DNA of 64,000 bases from Scalesia atractyloides (taxonomy: Eukaryota; Streptophyta; Magnoliopsida; Asterales; Asteraceae). Under the pieces are notes generated by a model. The model worked only from the letters and a program-made list of their open reading frames with translations, made no database searches and had not been told where the DNA came from. The stretch lies in contig CAMTDV010000002.1 of NCBI GenBank assembly GCA_947069175.1, positions 4,381,054 to 4,445,053 on the forward strand, given 5' to 3'. Of this stretch, positions 1 through 11,653 are shown piece after piece (position 1 is the stretch's first letter; the number at the start of each line of letters is the position of its first letter). A program made the translations under genes and the position numbers.

Positions 1-1813
1 GGTAATTTTCTTGAACTTGTCAAGTGTTATTCTAAGCATAATGTTGAAGTAAATAAGGTGTTTAACTCGAATGCTCTTGGAAATAATAAGTTGACTTCGC
101 CTAAAATCCAAAAGGAAATTGTTAATGCTTGTGCTATGGAAGTAAGAAACATTATCGTGAATGAGATTAAAGGTAGGTTCTTTTCTTTTTGATTGACGAG
201 TCTCGTGATTGTTCTATAAAAGAGCAAATGGCAGTGGTTTTGAGATACGTTGATGATGGTGGGGAAGTTATCGAATGGTTTATAGGGGTAGTGCATGTTA
301 CTGACACTTGTGCATCATCTTTAAAAAGTGCTATTGAAAATTTCTTTGCAAAACATTGTCTAACAATGTCTAGAATTAGAAGTCAAGGTTATGACGGAGC
401 TTCCAATATGCGTGGTGAGCTAAATGGATTAAAACAAAAAATCTTACATGAAAATAAGTATGCATTTTATATTCAGTGTTTTGCTCACCAATTGCAATTA
501 GTCGTTGTAGCTACGTCATCTGAATATGCATATGTGAGTAATTTTTTGCTTATGTTGCAAGGATTGTTAATATTGTTGGAGCTTCATGTAAAAGGAAAGA
601 TGCTATCCGTAAAAAACAGTAAGATGATTTCGTGAAACGTATAGAAATGGGTGAAATTTGTACAGGAAAAGGTAAAAACCAAGAAATGAGCTTAGCTCGA
701 GCTGGCGACACGCGTTGGGGTTCTCATCTTAAGATAATACATCAACTTTTAGACATGTCGAAACCGGTGAGAGAAGTGCTTATTACTTTGTCTAGAGATG
801 GCCCTGATGGAAAAACTAGAGGTAATGCACTTAGTTTGGCTGAAAAAATGAAAAGCTTTGAATTTGTATTTGTTGGTCATTTAATGTTGAACTTATTAAG
901 AATGACAAATGATATGTCACAAGCCCTACAGTTAAAGAATCAAAATATTGGCAATGTTGTTCAATTGATTGAAGATGTTAAAAATGATATAAAGAAATAT
1001 AGGGATCATGGTTGGGAGGAACTTATGGAAGAAGTTAGTTCATTTTGTTCTCAAAATGAAATTCATATGCCTAACATGGAAGATGTCATTCCCGGCCGAG
1101 TTAGTCGAATAATTGATGACGAGCCACAAACATATCTCCACCGTTTTCGTTCTGATATTTTCTTCCAGGTATATTATTTTTATTAATTTTCGCTAAAATA
1201 TTTTACTTGTTTTTATATTAAATATTTACATTTTCTTCACATCATTTAGGTTGTTGATCTTCTTTTTAATGAGATGAATGAACGAATTACTAAGTAAAAC
1301 TCAGAGTTGCTTATGTGTATAGCTTGCCTTGATCCTAGAGATTCATTTCAAAGTTTCGATCGTGAGAGGTTATTACGACTCGCGAGATTATATTCGGAAG
1401 ATTTTTGTGGCTCAGAAGGACAACTAAAGATACAACTTGATCCATACATTTCAAATATGAAAAGTAATGAAGATTTTTCTAATCTGCGCGATATTGGAGA
1501 ACTTGCAAAGAAGATGGTTGAGATGAAGTATCACACTACATATGAATTGGTATATCGACTAATTGAGTTGGCTTTGGTCTTACCTGTTGCAACAGCTACC
1601 GTTGAAAGATCTTTCTCCGCAATGAAGTATATCAAGAAAATTTACGCAACAAGATGGATGATGATTTTCTTACAGATTCATTGGTTTGTTATGTTGAGAA
1701 AGATATATTTGAAAGTGTCGAAAATGAATCAATTTTACAACGATTTCAAGCTATGGGGCCTCGAAGATTACAATTACCTGTTGATAGATCAATTGGTAAA
1801 AACAAGTGATTGA
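1..1813 (+). pseudogene. hAT-superfamily transposase, decayed (TTF/DUF4371 type), 5' end outside window
   Basis: A DNA transposase that once excised and inserted an hAT element. The frame is open from base 1 and is lost in a T-run near 186-190. It resumes with an IDESRD motif typical of the DUF4371 (ZMYM1/TTF zinc-finger) class, then a GYDGASNM block near 388-417 and CFAHQLQL near 478-501. A second shift lies near 560 and an in-frame TAA near 620. A DTRWGSHL block follows at about 708-731. A GT-AG intron runs roughly 1168-1250. The C-terminal hAT dimerisation motif (LALVLPVATATVERSFSAMK) lies near 1570-1630, and further shifts occur near 1280-1300 and 1660. At least four lesions make it non-functional. 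The N-terminal zinc finger would lie upstream of the window. Family assignment is secure; the exact clade is inferred. Confidence 0.88.
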
Positions 1814-1914
1814 TGTACTTTAGAACGTAAAACGCTTTTATTTTTTTATTTGAATAACGTAGATTTTTAAAATATGCCTACTAGAAATTCTGTAAACAGT
1901 TCTATTTCGACCCC

Positions 1915-1943
1915 CCAACCAAAAAATTCTGGTTAAGCCACTG
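1915..1943. repeat. 3' terminal inverted repeat of the hAT element
   Basis: About 100 bp after the transposase frame the sequence ends in GGTTAAGCCACTG, whose reverse complement starts CAGTGGCTTAACC. CAGTGGC is a common terminus of plant hAT elements. The matching 5' end and the 8-bp target duplication cannot be checked because the element starts before the window. Confidence 0.65.
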
Positions 1944-3146
1944 ATTACATTTACAAGAAAAGACGTTTTACGGTCTAAGTTAGTAGGGGTGAGGAAGTAC
2001 AAACCACATATAAGATTAAGGAAGAGAATGAGAGAATCCATTTGGTCAATGATACTGTGTTATTGTATGAAACTTATGAGGGTTGGGATGATACCATGTA
2101 TGGGTGCTGGATAGACTCGAATTAGATGGTGCTTCAACCTCCAGTTGAGCTAAACCCAGTTATTGACCTTGGCGCTAGTAGGTAGGTCGTATCGGTCGTT
2201 ATGTCAAAGTTGTATAAATAAATAAACGACGTATCTTCATGCACGATGGAAGCGATAAAAATGCTAATTTTTTTCCAGTTAGATACATAATCATCACACT
2301 CAGTAACTCCCACCAATAACAAAGTTAATGTTGGGTCTGAGGAGAATATGATGTAAAGAACCTTACCTCTACCCTGTTGGAATAGAGATGCTACTTCCAG
2401 TGAGACACCCAACTCGATACTAGTTTTCAATCAAACCTTAGACGCAAAGCACATAAAACTGAAGGAGAACATTCCACGATCTGGACAAAGACCAATGATC
2501 GGTGCATGTACCCCATGTCTTTCAACTAAATACATGTCTTATGTAATTGAGCCATTCTTTCAAATTTTAGTGCTGCATTACTAGAGTCAAGTTATATGGT
2601 TTTGAGGGTAACCCAATATAAGACAGCGAATCATTATGGTCCTCACAAACATCAGACATATGTATGATTGTGAACCATGATGGTCCTCGTACAAATATTA
2701 AACATGTGTACTAAATATGTGGTGGCTAAGAAACTACGAGATCCTCACTTTGATCTACATTTTATTTATACTGCTCTAATTTTTTTTGTGTATTATTATA
2801 TTTATTCAACGAAAGATTTTGATTGCATAAATCATTAAAATATAGAAAACCACTATCGACGAATTGTACATGATATATGCGTATTAACTTTTACACCCAT
2901 AAAGAGGTTATCTTGGCTAGCATGTAAAGCTGCTTTTAACTTTGGTGTTTGCCTCCTAACACTAAAAGAAAAATATATTACTATCAAAAACACATATTAC
3001 AAAAATATCATACATATTTCAGATATCTGCACGCAAATATCCGCCATGGCATGCGACGTTGAGTGAAACGATTGGTGGGTTAAAGATAAGGAGCCGTCCA
3101 TGCATGCAATACAATTTTATGTGGGTACGTTGTATATAATTTTAAC
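1944..3146. other. Upstream region of PI-1; no gene seen
   Basis: No convincing coding frame. From about 2620 the sequence resembles two other places. The stretch with AAACATGTG and GTGGTGGCTAA (2690-2790) matches 16190-16280 and 22070-22165. The stretch 2810-3100 matches 23720-24000, upstream of PI-2. This is conserved promoter-side DNA of the PI-1/PI-2 pair, mixed with relic repeats. Confidence 0.6.
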
Positions 3147-3182
3147 AAACCAATCAAAATCATTCAACCTTATATATAAACA
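3147..3182 (+). promoter_or_regulatory. Core promoter of PI-1 (CCAAT box and TATA box)
   Basis: A CCAAT box (3150-3154) is followed by TATATATAAAC at 3171-3181. The initiator ATG lies about 70 bp downstream. PI-2 has the same element (GTATATAAAC) about 50 bp before its ATG. Confidence 0.6.
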
Positions 3183-3242
3183 CAAACCAAGCCCTTAACT
3201 TCGTAGTTCAACTTCCATATTTGAATCTTTGTAAAGAAGAAA

Positions 3243-4216
3243 ATGGCATCCATCTCCGCCCCCATTTCTACCTCTTCACTATCCTTCTCTCTGCTCCAAA
3301 AGCGTACGATCACCACCATCAGTTCTCCATTTCTCCGTACATGTCAATAATCAAATCCGATCAATAATAAGAGCATCAACATCTCTTCCACCATTTTTAT
3401 CCTATAATTACACTCAAAAACACTATATTTTTAACTAAATAATACTTTTTTATACCTTTATCATTACTTTTTCTCTCTTATTCGATCACAGCCAATTTCA
3501 AATTTCAAAATATATTAAAAATATATGAAGTAAACAGTGTCTCTCAAATATACAGATGAAAAATAATATTTTGTCTCTCATCCACTTACAAGCACTGTTT
3601 ATAATATAAAGATCACTTTTTATAATATAAAGATCACACTCACATAATTTGATGTTAGGGATGTGAATGCTCCAAGTCATTATTTATATGGTACTTAGCT
3701 TATATACATGTTAACAAAAGTTGTTAATCTTGATTAGGATTGCCATCGATGAGCAAGACCGGGAAAGGTAGATGTTCCATTGAAGGTAAGTCTCTTGTCA
3801 AACCCATCGAGGATTCACCACCAACTTGTGAAGATGACTTAACTCCAGAAGCACCCACACCCATCGACGATTCACAACCAATTTCTGCAGATGAGGTGAC
3901 TCCACCATCACCCTGTCCAGGTAATACAATGGCTATATATCTTCTCATTTCTTTTGAGTATTTCCGTGCGATTCGAACGTGTTAGAAGAGGGAATTAACA
4001 TAACATATTAACATTTGAATAGGAAAGAACTCATGGCCGGAGCTTGTAGGGAAACCAGGAGTAGTGTCAGCGGCTATAGTTGAGAAAGAGAATCCACTGG
4101 TTAATGCTATCGTGCTACTGGAGGGAACTCCCACCACTAGGGATTTTCAGTGCGACCGTATATGGGTGTTCGTGAACACTGACGGGGTGGTGGTTCGAAC
4201 ACCTTTCATTACATGA
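3243..4216 (+). CDS. PI-1: potato-type-I serine protease inhibitor with plastid-type presequence (3 exons, 156 aa)
   Basis: Exons 3243-3336, 3738-3920 and 4023-4216 have GT-AG borders and both introns are phase 1. Exon 3 is a complete PI-I domain: GKNSWPELVG start, EKENPLVNAIV core, then the binding loop GTPTTRDFQCDR and the closing strand GVVVRTPFIT. By family alignment with CI-2 and eglin, P1 is Arg and P1' is Asp, suggesting trypsin-like targets. Exons 1-2 encode a Ser/Thr-rich, acid-poor N-terminus (MASISAPISTSS...) and an LPSMSK...RCSIEGK stretch that resembles the presequence of photosystem II protein PsbW. An acidic Pro-rich linker with an internal repeat follows. I infer import into plastids, unlike ordinary PI-I proteins, which are leaderless or secretory. 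The ATG is the first after the TATA box and fits the PI-2 start. The frame is intact and probably functional; intron 1 carries a MITE. Confidence 0.85.
3371..3672. mobile_element. MITE in intron 1 of PI-1 (PIF/Harbinger-like)
   Basis: The ends GAGCATCAACATC and GGATGTGAATGCTC form a terminal inverted repeat, flanked by TAA on the left and CAA on the right, so an imperfect 3-bp duplication. Removing these 302 bp leaves an intron of about 99 nt, close to the 90-nt first intron of PI-2, which lacks the insert. Superfamily is inferred from the short TAA-like target site. Confidence 0.7.
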
Positions 4217-5274
4217 TTGAGCTAAAGGCTAGTTCATTAGTCGTGATCTAATTGTAGTATATTTTATGACTAAGAAGTGGATAATGTACCAACGATCTAA
4301 TAAATAAGATGTGTAGCATATGGGTATATCTATTTCGTATGTAATATTTTGGTTCTTTTGTGCTTAGTTCGCAAATGTTTAGTACTAAATAAATTGGTGT
4401 AATAACAAATAATAGTCGGTTGAGATTAGACCACTACAGATAATTTTTATATTATCGAAGCTTAAATAGTATCAGAACATATATTTGTAAATAAAGATGA
4501 AATTATATTGGCAGGCCAAGTAGAGATAATCAAAAAGTAAAAGTTACCTACATTAATATTTGATTGTCTTTATAGTTTAGCATGTTGAGTTTCAAGTTTT
4601 TTAAAATTACACCTATAATCTTTATTGATTCTAAATGATAACACTTAGGTTAAGTTTTTATATTAAAACTAAAGCAAATGACAAAAATACCCTCAGTTAT
4701 CAAAAAAATTAAAAACCATTTTTATATACTCTAATTTGCAACTTAAAAGTGTATTATGGATCTACGATTGACAAAGAGAGGGGTAGGTTGATTCTAGAGA
4801 GAAGAAGAAGTGAAAGAGATTGGTGTTGCGACGCGGTTGCCGGCGGCTCCGGCCGTCTATGGCGGCTGCAGACTTAAAGTGTGTTGTTGTTTGTTTCATG
4901 CTTTTGTTTTCACGGTGTTGAGTTGTTGGCGCCGGTGTCGGTGAATCACTAACAACTTCACACCGTCTGCAACCAATGGTTTGTGTGAAATGTTTTGAGG
5001 TTCGATGCCTGTGGCCTACAACCACGATTGACACTTCTGAGCCTAATTTTCTGTTTTTGTTTCCATTTTGGTTTACTTTACTTTTTGTTTGGAATTGATT
5101 TATTTGTATTTTTTATCAAACCGTAATTTATGATGGTGGTGTGATTGTGATGCCGACGGTGATGGTGGTGGTGCGATGGTGGTGGTGCGATGGTGTGGTG
5201 GTGATCATGTGGGGAGAAATTACAAGGTTTTAGAGGTGGTGTTTGTGGTGGCAATGGGAAAGGGTGTTGATTCT
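4217..5274. other. Downstream of PI-1; no gene seen, GGT-rich minisatellite at 5157-5206
   Basis: AT-rich sequence with no supported gene. At 5157-5206 there is a short purine-rich tract of GATGGTGGTG and GCGATGGTGGTG units. Open frames here lack codon structure or homology that I recognise. Confidence 0.5.
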
Positions 5275-5525
5275 TTAATGGACGTATTTACTCTTACTAG
5301 AGAATATAGTTTCCCTTTAGGTGTATATATAAAGCTTATTAAAGAGGTTAAAGGTTGGTCACCGCCATTATTCATCTCCCTCTCTCTCTAGATATCATGA
5401 TCTTCAAAATGGGAACCTGGTCAATGAATAACATCCTAATCTCCATCAATACAGTACACTGGCTAAATGTGGTACACATGTTCTAACTTGTATTTATCTA
5501 AAAAAATTGACCAACATATTATTAG
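5275..5525 (+). repeat. Dispersed repeat, copy 1 (partner 11010-11305)
   Basis: From GACGTATTTAC through AGGTGTATATATA and TTCTAACTTGTATTTATC, this block is clearly alignable to 11010-11305 in the same orientation. It includes a TATA-like GTGTATATATAAAG. It is a piece of a repeated element, possibly an LTR or promoter region. No family is assigned. Confidence 0.6.
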
Positions 5526-6327
5526 TGCATATGTTGGTTAATCAATTCGTTTTTGTTAAGAAACAAAAAGATTTGATGAAAATCCACGTAGAAATCGGAT
5601 TTTTAAGAACTTTTATGAAATTTCGGATCTAATGTTCATAGTTATGTTTATGGATTGTTAAATTTGATTAAAACTTGTTTAAATCTTATAAAAAACTATT
5701 AATTTTTTGGTTTTTTGATTAAAATTAGTCAAAGAACAAGTTTGAATGTTCATAATTTGTTCTTGATGATATTCATCCTAAATATCATGAAAAACATATA
5801 ATTTGGTGTTTGATTTGGATTATAACTTGTTTTAAGATATTTTGGGTTTACTTTTTCTTGAAACCTCAAAGGTTTGAAAATAATTGCCCATGCAGTCACT
5901 TCATTTTTTGGATACTTTTTTTGTGTGAAATATGTGCATCTGTGAAACTCTCCTAAAGTCCTAAATGCAAATTTAGGCATGTTGGTGACACTGATGCTAG
6001 TGACACTAAATGCAAAATCTACAACATCAAGTGACACTTAGATGGCTGTACTAAAGTTAGCAACATTATTATATGTAGGCACAACGCCATCAGGCGACAA
6101 TCCTAGCGCCATACGGATTGTGGAGTCAAAACTCATGCCGCATGGCACAGCGGACCCTTAGGCGGGACTCTGCCCGCTGACGTTGTGCTGGTGACACTCT
6201 GTCTGACTGACGTTCGAGTCAGCAGCCGACGCTCATGTTTGCTAATCCTTAGATTAGCGATACTTACCGTTGGATAACTCTGTTGACATTGCCGATACTA
6301 AATTTGGCGACATTAAGAGTCTTACTG
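5526..6327. other. No gene seen
   Basis: AT-rich, then a GC-richer stretch (6070-6260) with several GCCGAC and CGACG words and no sustained open frame with recognisable homology. Probably TE relic. Confidence 0.4.
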
Positions 6328-7062
6328 TCGATACACTTTTATGTGGATGTAGCCTGGTTCGGTTCGAGACCGACGTCAACGACGTTCCTCAGTCGTGTGA
6401 ATCAAACGAATGTGATTTCTTATTTCGGATGCCGTAGCGAGTGCAGAATCCAAGCTACGACACAATCCGAGCGACATAATTTAATACACTATAAGATTCA
6501 CCGTTTAACTATTCCATGTATTCATTTTCACAGAGTTTTTCTACAATATTCGACAAATACAAAGCACTCCGACATCTCTCTCTCTTTCTACACTCTTTCT
6601 CACTAGCTCATGCAAGCTCTAGGTTATAAATGACGGAACAAACTATTTATACTAAAAACCTATCGATAGGTATGCATATGGATCGATAGCTTCATATTGA
6701 TCGATACATGTTGATCGATATAGGTTGTTCTTTATCGATAGACCTTCTTGATGTTAATTGGATTGATATATGCCTTCAATATGATCAATAGACTTGATGG
6801 ATACTTCAGGTATAATGTACATCGACAAAATACATGTTAATATTTTCAATTTCATCTTTGATGATGTCACCATGACATTATTATGATATCATGGTGATGT
6901 CATAACCATGTCATTATGATGTCATTAAAATCAAACCATGCAACGATGTCGTTCTCGTGTCTTCGTCATTTTTATCTCGTTCACCGATTCACACAACGGA
7001 GGAACGTCGTTGACGCTAGTCTCGAACCGAACCTAGCTACATCCACACGAAAGTGTATCTAC
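6328..7062. repeat. Inverted repeat: 76-bp arms 6328-6403 and 6986-7062, 582-bp spacer
   Basis: The left arm (from GTCGATACACTTTTATGTGG to GTGTGAATC) is the imperfect reverse complement of the right arm (from GATTCACACAAC to GTGTATCTAC). The spacer holds a cluster of GATCGATA/TATCGATAG words (6655-6790) and GATGTCA/TGACATC words (6858-6930). Similarity stops at the outer edges, as in the termini of a transposon or a folded-back insertion. No target duplication was recognised. Confidence 0.55.
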
Positions 7063-9139
7063 AAACTCCCCTTGGATGTTGCTCGTGATGATTTGTTCTT
7101 CACGCTGTCGGATCTTCGAACGTCTTCACTTGTCACAATCAGGAGGTGCATAAACAAACTCCACCTTGAATATAGCTGGTGAATCCTTGATCTTCAAAAT
7201 CTTCAAAGCTTCAGATCCTGGTGGTGTTGATGAGTGGTCATCTGCAACTTGATCCTGTTGATCCGCTGACTCCATTCATGTTGTGTCGTCACACCACAGC
7301 TTGCCATTTGACATGTTCTCTTTGCCTTTAGTTTTCTTGAATGCCACATCTGCACACCGCTATGGTTTTAACCAATCGTTGAGAATTTTCAGTTGAAAAT
7401 CTCACTAAGGATTGATTTTAAACAATATTAACAGACGACATACATGAGACCAACTGTCATTCAACTACCAACCGACAACACTTTGAAAGTTTCAAAATTG
7501 TTCAATTTTAGATCTTTAACTTTCAAAACTTGTCAACTACGACCATTATCAAGATGCATTTTTTAACGCTTTCAATCAAGTTTTAGGTTGAATAGATTCA
7601 AATTCCAACATCGGTCAATCAAAAATAAAATAAAAGTAAAATCTTTTTGGTTTTTAAAAGTTTATATTAAAACACACCTAAAATCTTTTTGGAATTTTTC
7701 ACTTTCGATTTTTAATGTAAAACTGAAAGCAATGAATAATTAAATATATATAGACGTGTAAAAACGGAAAACATAAAATAGTACATAAATATTCGCAGAC
7801 ATTCTTTTTACGAATTTCGAGGGTAAGAGAATCATATCAGTGTACGGTCATGCCAAAACACACTTGTTCAATTAGTTAGCATTTAGATAAGCATCCTATA
7901 ATAATTATCGGTATTGTTGTCTACTTAAACTCCACAATCAAATGTAATCATAGCTTGGGGATACGTTTAGATATGATTTATAGTTACCGACCGGTGTTCA
8001 TCCACTCACGACACGTTCTGGTATCAAGGTATGCATGAGAGTGCATCTTACTGAAGAGTATACTGTTTATCATCTGTTTTGATATATAAGATGTGAGATA
8101 CTCACTTATTTTGATTGAAAACAAGCCCTATGTGATGAAATCACTTATTAACGAAGAACTTGGTTTTCGAATGGGTGTAGGGCACAAAAGCAAGTCCGTG
8201 AACAAGTTAGTACAAACATACCGACAAAGAGATGAACTTGACTCTCGGATGATAGGTGTGATTTAAAATCACTTATTCAAGGGTGAATGTGATAACATTA
8301 TCACTTATTAATGGTCGTATGCGGTATTTACACGTATGTATGGCATCATAGAAGTTCTAGACTTGCGTCCCCATTGTTTTCGATAAAAGAAACAGCCATG
8401 ATATCCAGATGATAATCAACATAAACACCACGTATCTCAGAACCTCAAAAATCTATCAAACGAAATTTCGGTACCAAGACCATATGCCCATGAGCGGTTC
8501 CCGTATGGTCTTCAGTCCGTTATTTTATATCGCCCCGCACACTTTAACATGATTGTGAGCCTACCGATACATCATTAGTAGAGCTACGTATCGTTTATCA
8601 TTTTAAGTTCAAAGAGGTTTCGACAGATTACTAATTTAGAATCATTTTCTCTTTTTCTCGCTTGGAAACTCATTTTTGTTCTTCTCTTGTTTTTGTCCTT
8701 TTAGATGTTTTTCAATGCTTTTGTATTTTTCTGATTTGAATTTACTCCCTTAAAATTCAAAAAGTAAATTTTAAATTTTAAAACATCTTTTTGTATTTTC
8801 TCAAGGAAAATATTTACCAAAACGATTTCCTGATGTTGAGTAACTCATGTTTTACCGCGATGCCATTTTCCAAAATTAATCTAATAAAAAATGAACTATC
8901 AAAATGTTGGGAAATGTGTTGGCACGTTGGTAATCGGTGTGGACCAAAACAACATTGACGAGTTTTGTATTGAAACAATCACGTGTGAGGTGATGTTCGA
9001 GAGCAATGTGTTTGATCTAGGAGTGCTGTACGAGAATTTTAGTAATTCGTATAGCAACTTAAAAATCGACAAAAAATGAAGAATTAGGAATTCAAACCGT
9101 AGTGCTGCAACTGTGTCTTGCATTGCTAGGAGTTATTTC
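7063..9139. other. Retroelement-like non-coding relic; no gene seen
   Basis: 7063-7400 and 7800-8650 have the base composition and texture of LTR or leader sequence. AATCACTTATT-type words recur near 8140, 8265 and 8305, and a TATA-like ATTTTATATCGCCCC lies at 8522-8537. No paired LTR, PBS or coding frame was found, so I do not assign a family. Confidence 0.35.
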
Positions 9140-9386
9140 CTAAACTGAATTGTAGCCACCATAGACGGAATCACTATTAGTATTCAAGTCGAAGTTATTA
9201 TCATTAGGGTACAAATGACCGGTGTCTTGAAAACCCTTTAAATAACTGAAAAATCTCTTCACAACAACAAGATGAGACACCTGTAGGTCCGGCTGGTAAG
9301 AAGCAAGTGAGCATGTGGGAAAGCTTGTACACATCATCATTGGTCGATCCATGCATGATTGCTTCCACATACTTTTTCACTAGCAA
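9140..9386 (-). pseudogene. Copia polymerase remnant (RT/RNase H junction)
   Basis: On the minus strand the words VKRFFSYLKG, then GHLYPNDNNFDLNTNSDS and VYGGYN, follow the pattern of the Ty1/Copia region where the reverse transcriptase ends and RNase H begins (VKRIxRYLKG...SDxDxAG). The fragment is about 80 codons, with one frameshift between its two halves. No flanking LTRs are recognisable, so this is an old remnant. Confidence 0.65.
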
Positions 9387-10868
9387 AGGTCCTTGTCTTT
9401 CTCCCTAAGAAGTAGTGTGCGGTTGTTGAATCCACGCCAAGGCTTCCGCACATCCGGTTGGTTTATTCAATAAACACATTTTCTTCAATCAAACGTTATG
9501 GAAATATACACTACACGTTCATCCTATAGGTCTTAAACGTATTGTGGGAGAATAAACCATGAATCTTCAAAAGGCTTCAGACATGCTGCAGGCGCGTACA
9601 TTTCGTTGGAATCAATCCTCTGGACCCGATCAATTTCGACCAGTACGCTAAGTTACCTTAAGAATCAACTAAAACACTTAGAAGTACAAAAGAAAAATGA
9701 GTGAGTTGATTGACAACATAACTACATGATGAGAACTCCTAAAACCGGGAAATTAAATGTTATTCACCTTACCTCCAGTAAACCTAAAAATAGGATACTT
9801 CTAAGCTCCAGAGATAGAATACAAATACTAATTCCAACACTAAGTTTCTTCAAAGGAAAGTCACTTTAAATAAAACCATTAGACTATGCATGAGCATCGA
9901 GACAAGTTATAATTCAAAGGAACAACTGGCAAATGTAAGTTGTCACATATTAATGATACTTAAGTCTGCTAATGATGATATTTCAATTAACACATGATAG
10001 GTCGAGTCTAGTTCTATATGTTACCTTACCTGAGAATAACAAATACTTAACATGAGAGTTAGTGGTAAATTTATTCGTTCAAGCTACAAGATCCATAACA
10101 AATTGTTTGATATTTGGGCGTTATGATACCTTACAAATTATGGAGATTACTTGGAATTTAGTACAAAAAGCAACATTATAATAGTTGTTAGGTTTACATA
10201 GCCAAAACAAAGCCAGTCTTACCTTAAAACTCTTATATTATTTGTTATCACTTTCTCGATAGAAACTTTATAGGATGAAACTAGATGACCCTACACTTTT
10301 CACAACTTTTGTTTTCATGCAAATAAAAATTTAACAAATGATAAATGAGACATATGAATTTCATCAATTGAGACCAAAATCCTTAAGAAATCATGACCAG
10401 GTTAATGAAGGATGGATTTTTTTTTATCAAATATCATTCTTAGTGACTTACAAGCACATGTTAAATACCCTAATATTTCATTGGCTACGGGAACAAACCA
10501 GGTTCCACCAAGAATTATATATTCAGACAAAATTCATTTATCATTTCAAAAAATTTCTACTTGTATCTAACCTCTCTCATATGGATCAAGCTCCTAAATA
10601 AATCATTTCACATAAACTATGATTCCTTCTAATATGTCCCTAAGTTTCTTATAATATTTGAACGTTAAAAAAATAAAGTCTAACATAATTGATAGGTTCC
10701 CACATCACGTACACCATTATAACTTAACTTATAGCATTCCTAAAGATCTAAAAGGTTAGTGGGAGTACTAAGTGTCTTGAGTTGAATATCGATTTAATTA
10801 CTGTATTTCTCTTGTATGATTCTAAGCTAAAATGAGTATAAACTTCTGACTGAACTTATCTAACACTC
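9387..10868. other. No gene seen
   Basis: AT-rich, with short open frames only and no homology I recognise. 9390-9680 is slightly richer in GC and may continue the degraded Copia element on the minus strand. Confidence 0.4.

Positions 10869-10935
<67 letters not shown>
10869..10935. repeat. (TA)n microsatellite
   Basis: About 33 uninterrupted TA units. Confidence 0.98.
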
Positions 10936-10937
<2 letters not shown>

Positions 10938-11009
10938 TCATTATTATCATTTATATTATAATTAATCATCAACCTTATTGCTCGTATTCATGAAATTGTA
11001 AATATTTGA

Positions 11010-11305
11010 TAGACGTATTTACCCTACTAGAGAATAGGGTTCCTCTTAGGTGTATATATAGAGCTAATTAGAGAGGTTCAAGGTTGGCCACCACTATTAC
11101 AACACCGCAATTATTCACCTCCCTCTCCCTTTAACTGTATATTCTTCAAGATCATGTTACCCCATCATAACCATGCATAAAAACGGGAACCCGATCAATG
11201 AATACGATCCTAATCTTCATGAATACGGTACACTGATTAAATCCGGTACACACGTTCTAACTTCTTGTTTCTATTATGTTTATCTAAAGAATGGATCAAC
11301 ATGCT
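11010..11305 (+). repeat. Dispersed repeat, copy 2 (partner 5275-5525)
   Basis: Aligns with 5275-5525, sharing the GTGTATATATA box, CACCTCCCTCTC and GTACACACGTTCTAACTT blocks. It runs into a gag-like fragment on the opposite strand. Confidence 0.6.
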
Positions 11306-11653
11306 CGTTATGTTTACACCATCAAAGTAGCGTTCTATTTCCCTTAGGAAGTCATCCACAATCATTGCCTGACATCTCCCTATTAACACAAAAGGTTTTG
11401 GTACTTCAATCTTTAAGGTAATGCTCACAGTGCCACTTCCAACATTAATCATCACCTTGTTGCAATCAATGATCTTATTTTTTAGCCGTAAAAGATTTCA
11501 AAGCATGTTAATGAATTGCTCATCCATTTCATTTCGCAGCTTGATGATTGCATCTTGGCACGACACATTATCTTTTGTTATGAAAAGGTTAGTGCAGATG
11601 ACTTTGAAGACACCCGCTAATTCCCCTAGGGCGAGAACACGCTCCGAAGACAT
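11237..11653 (-). pseudogene. Retrotransposon gag-like fragment
   Basis: Read on the minus strand from an ATG at 11653, the protein begins MSSERVLALGELAGVFK and passes one in-frame stop near 11500. It then reaches KPFVLIGRCQAMIVDDF, LREIERYFDG. The last part resembles the start of plant Ty3/Gypsy gag domains (F..EIERYF). The fragment is truncated before the conserved W-rich core, so the call is tentative. The other strand has no better frame. Confidence 0.4.

Noticed and set aside
4762..5034. 90-codon frame on the minus strand
   Set aside because: No homology recognised and no promoter or splice context. It crosses a low-complexity region.
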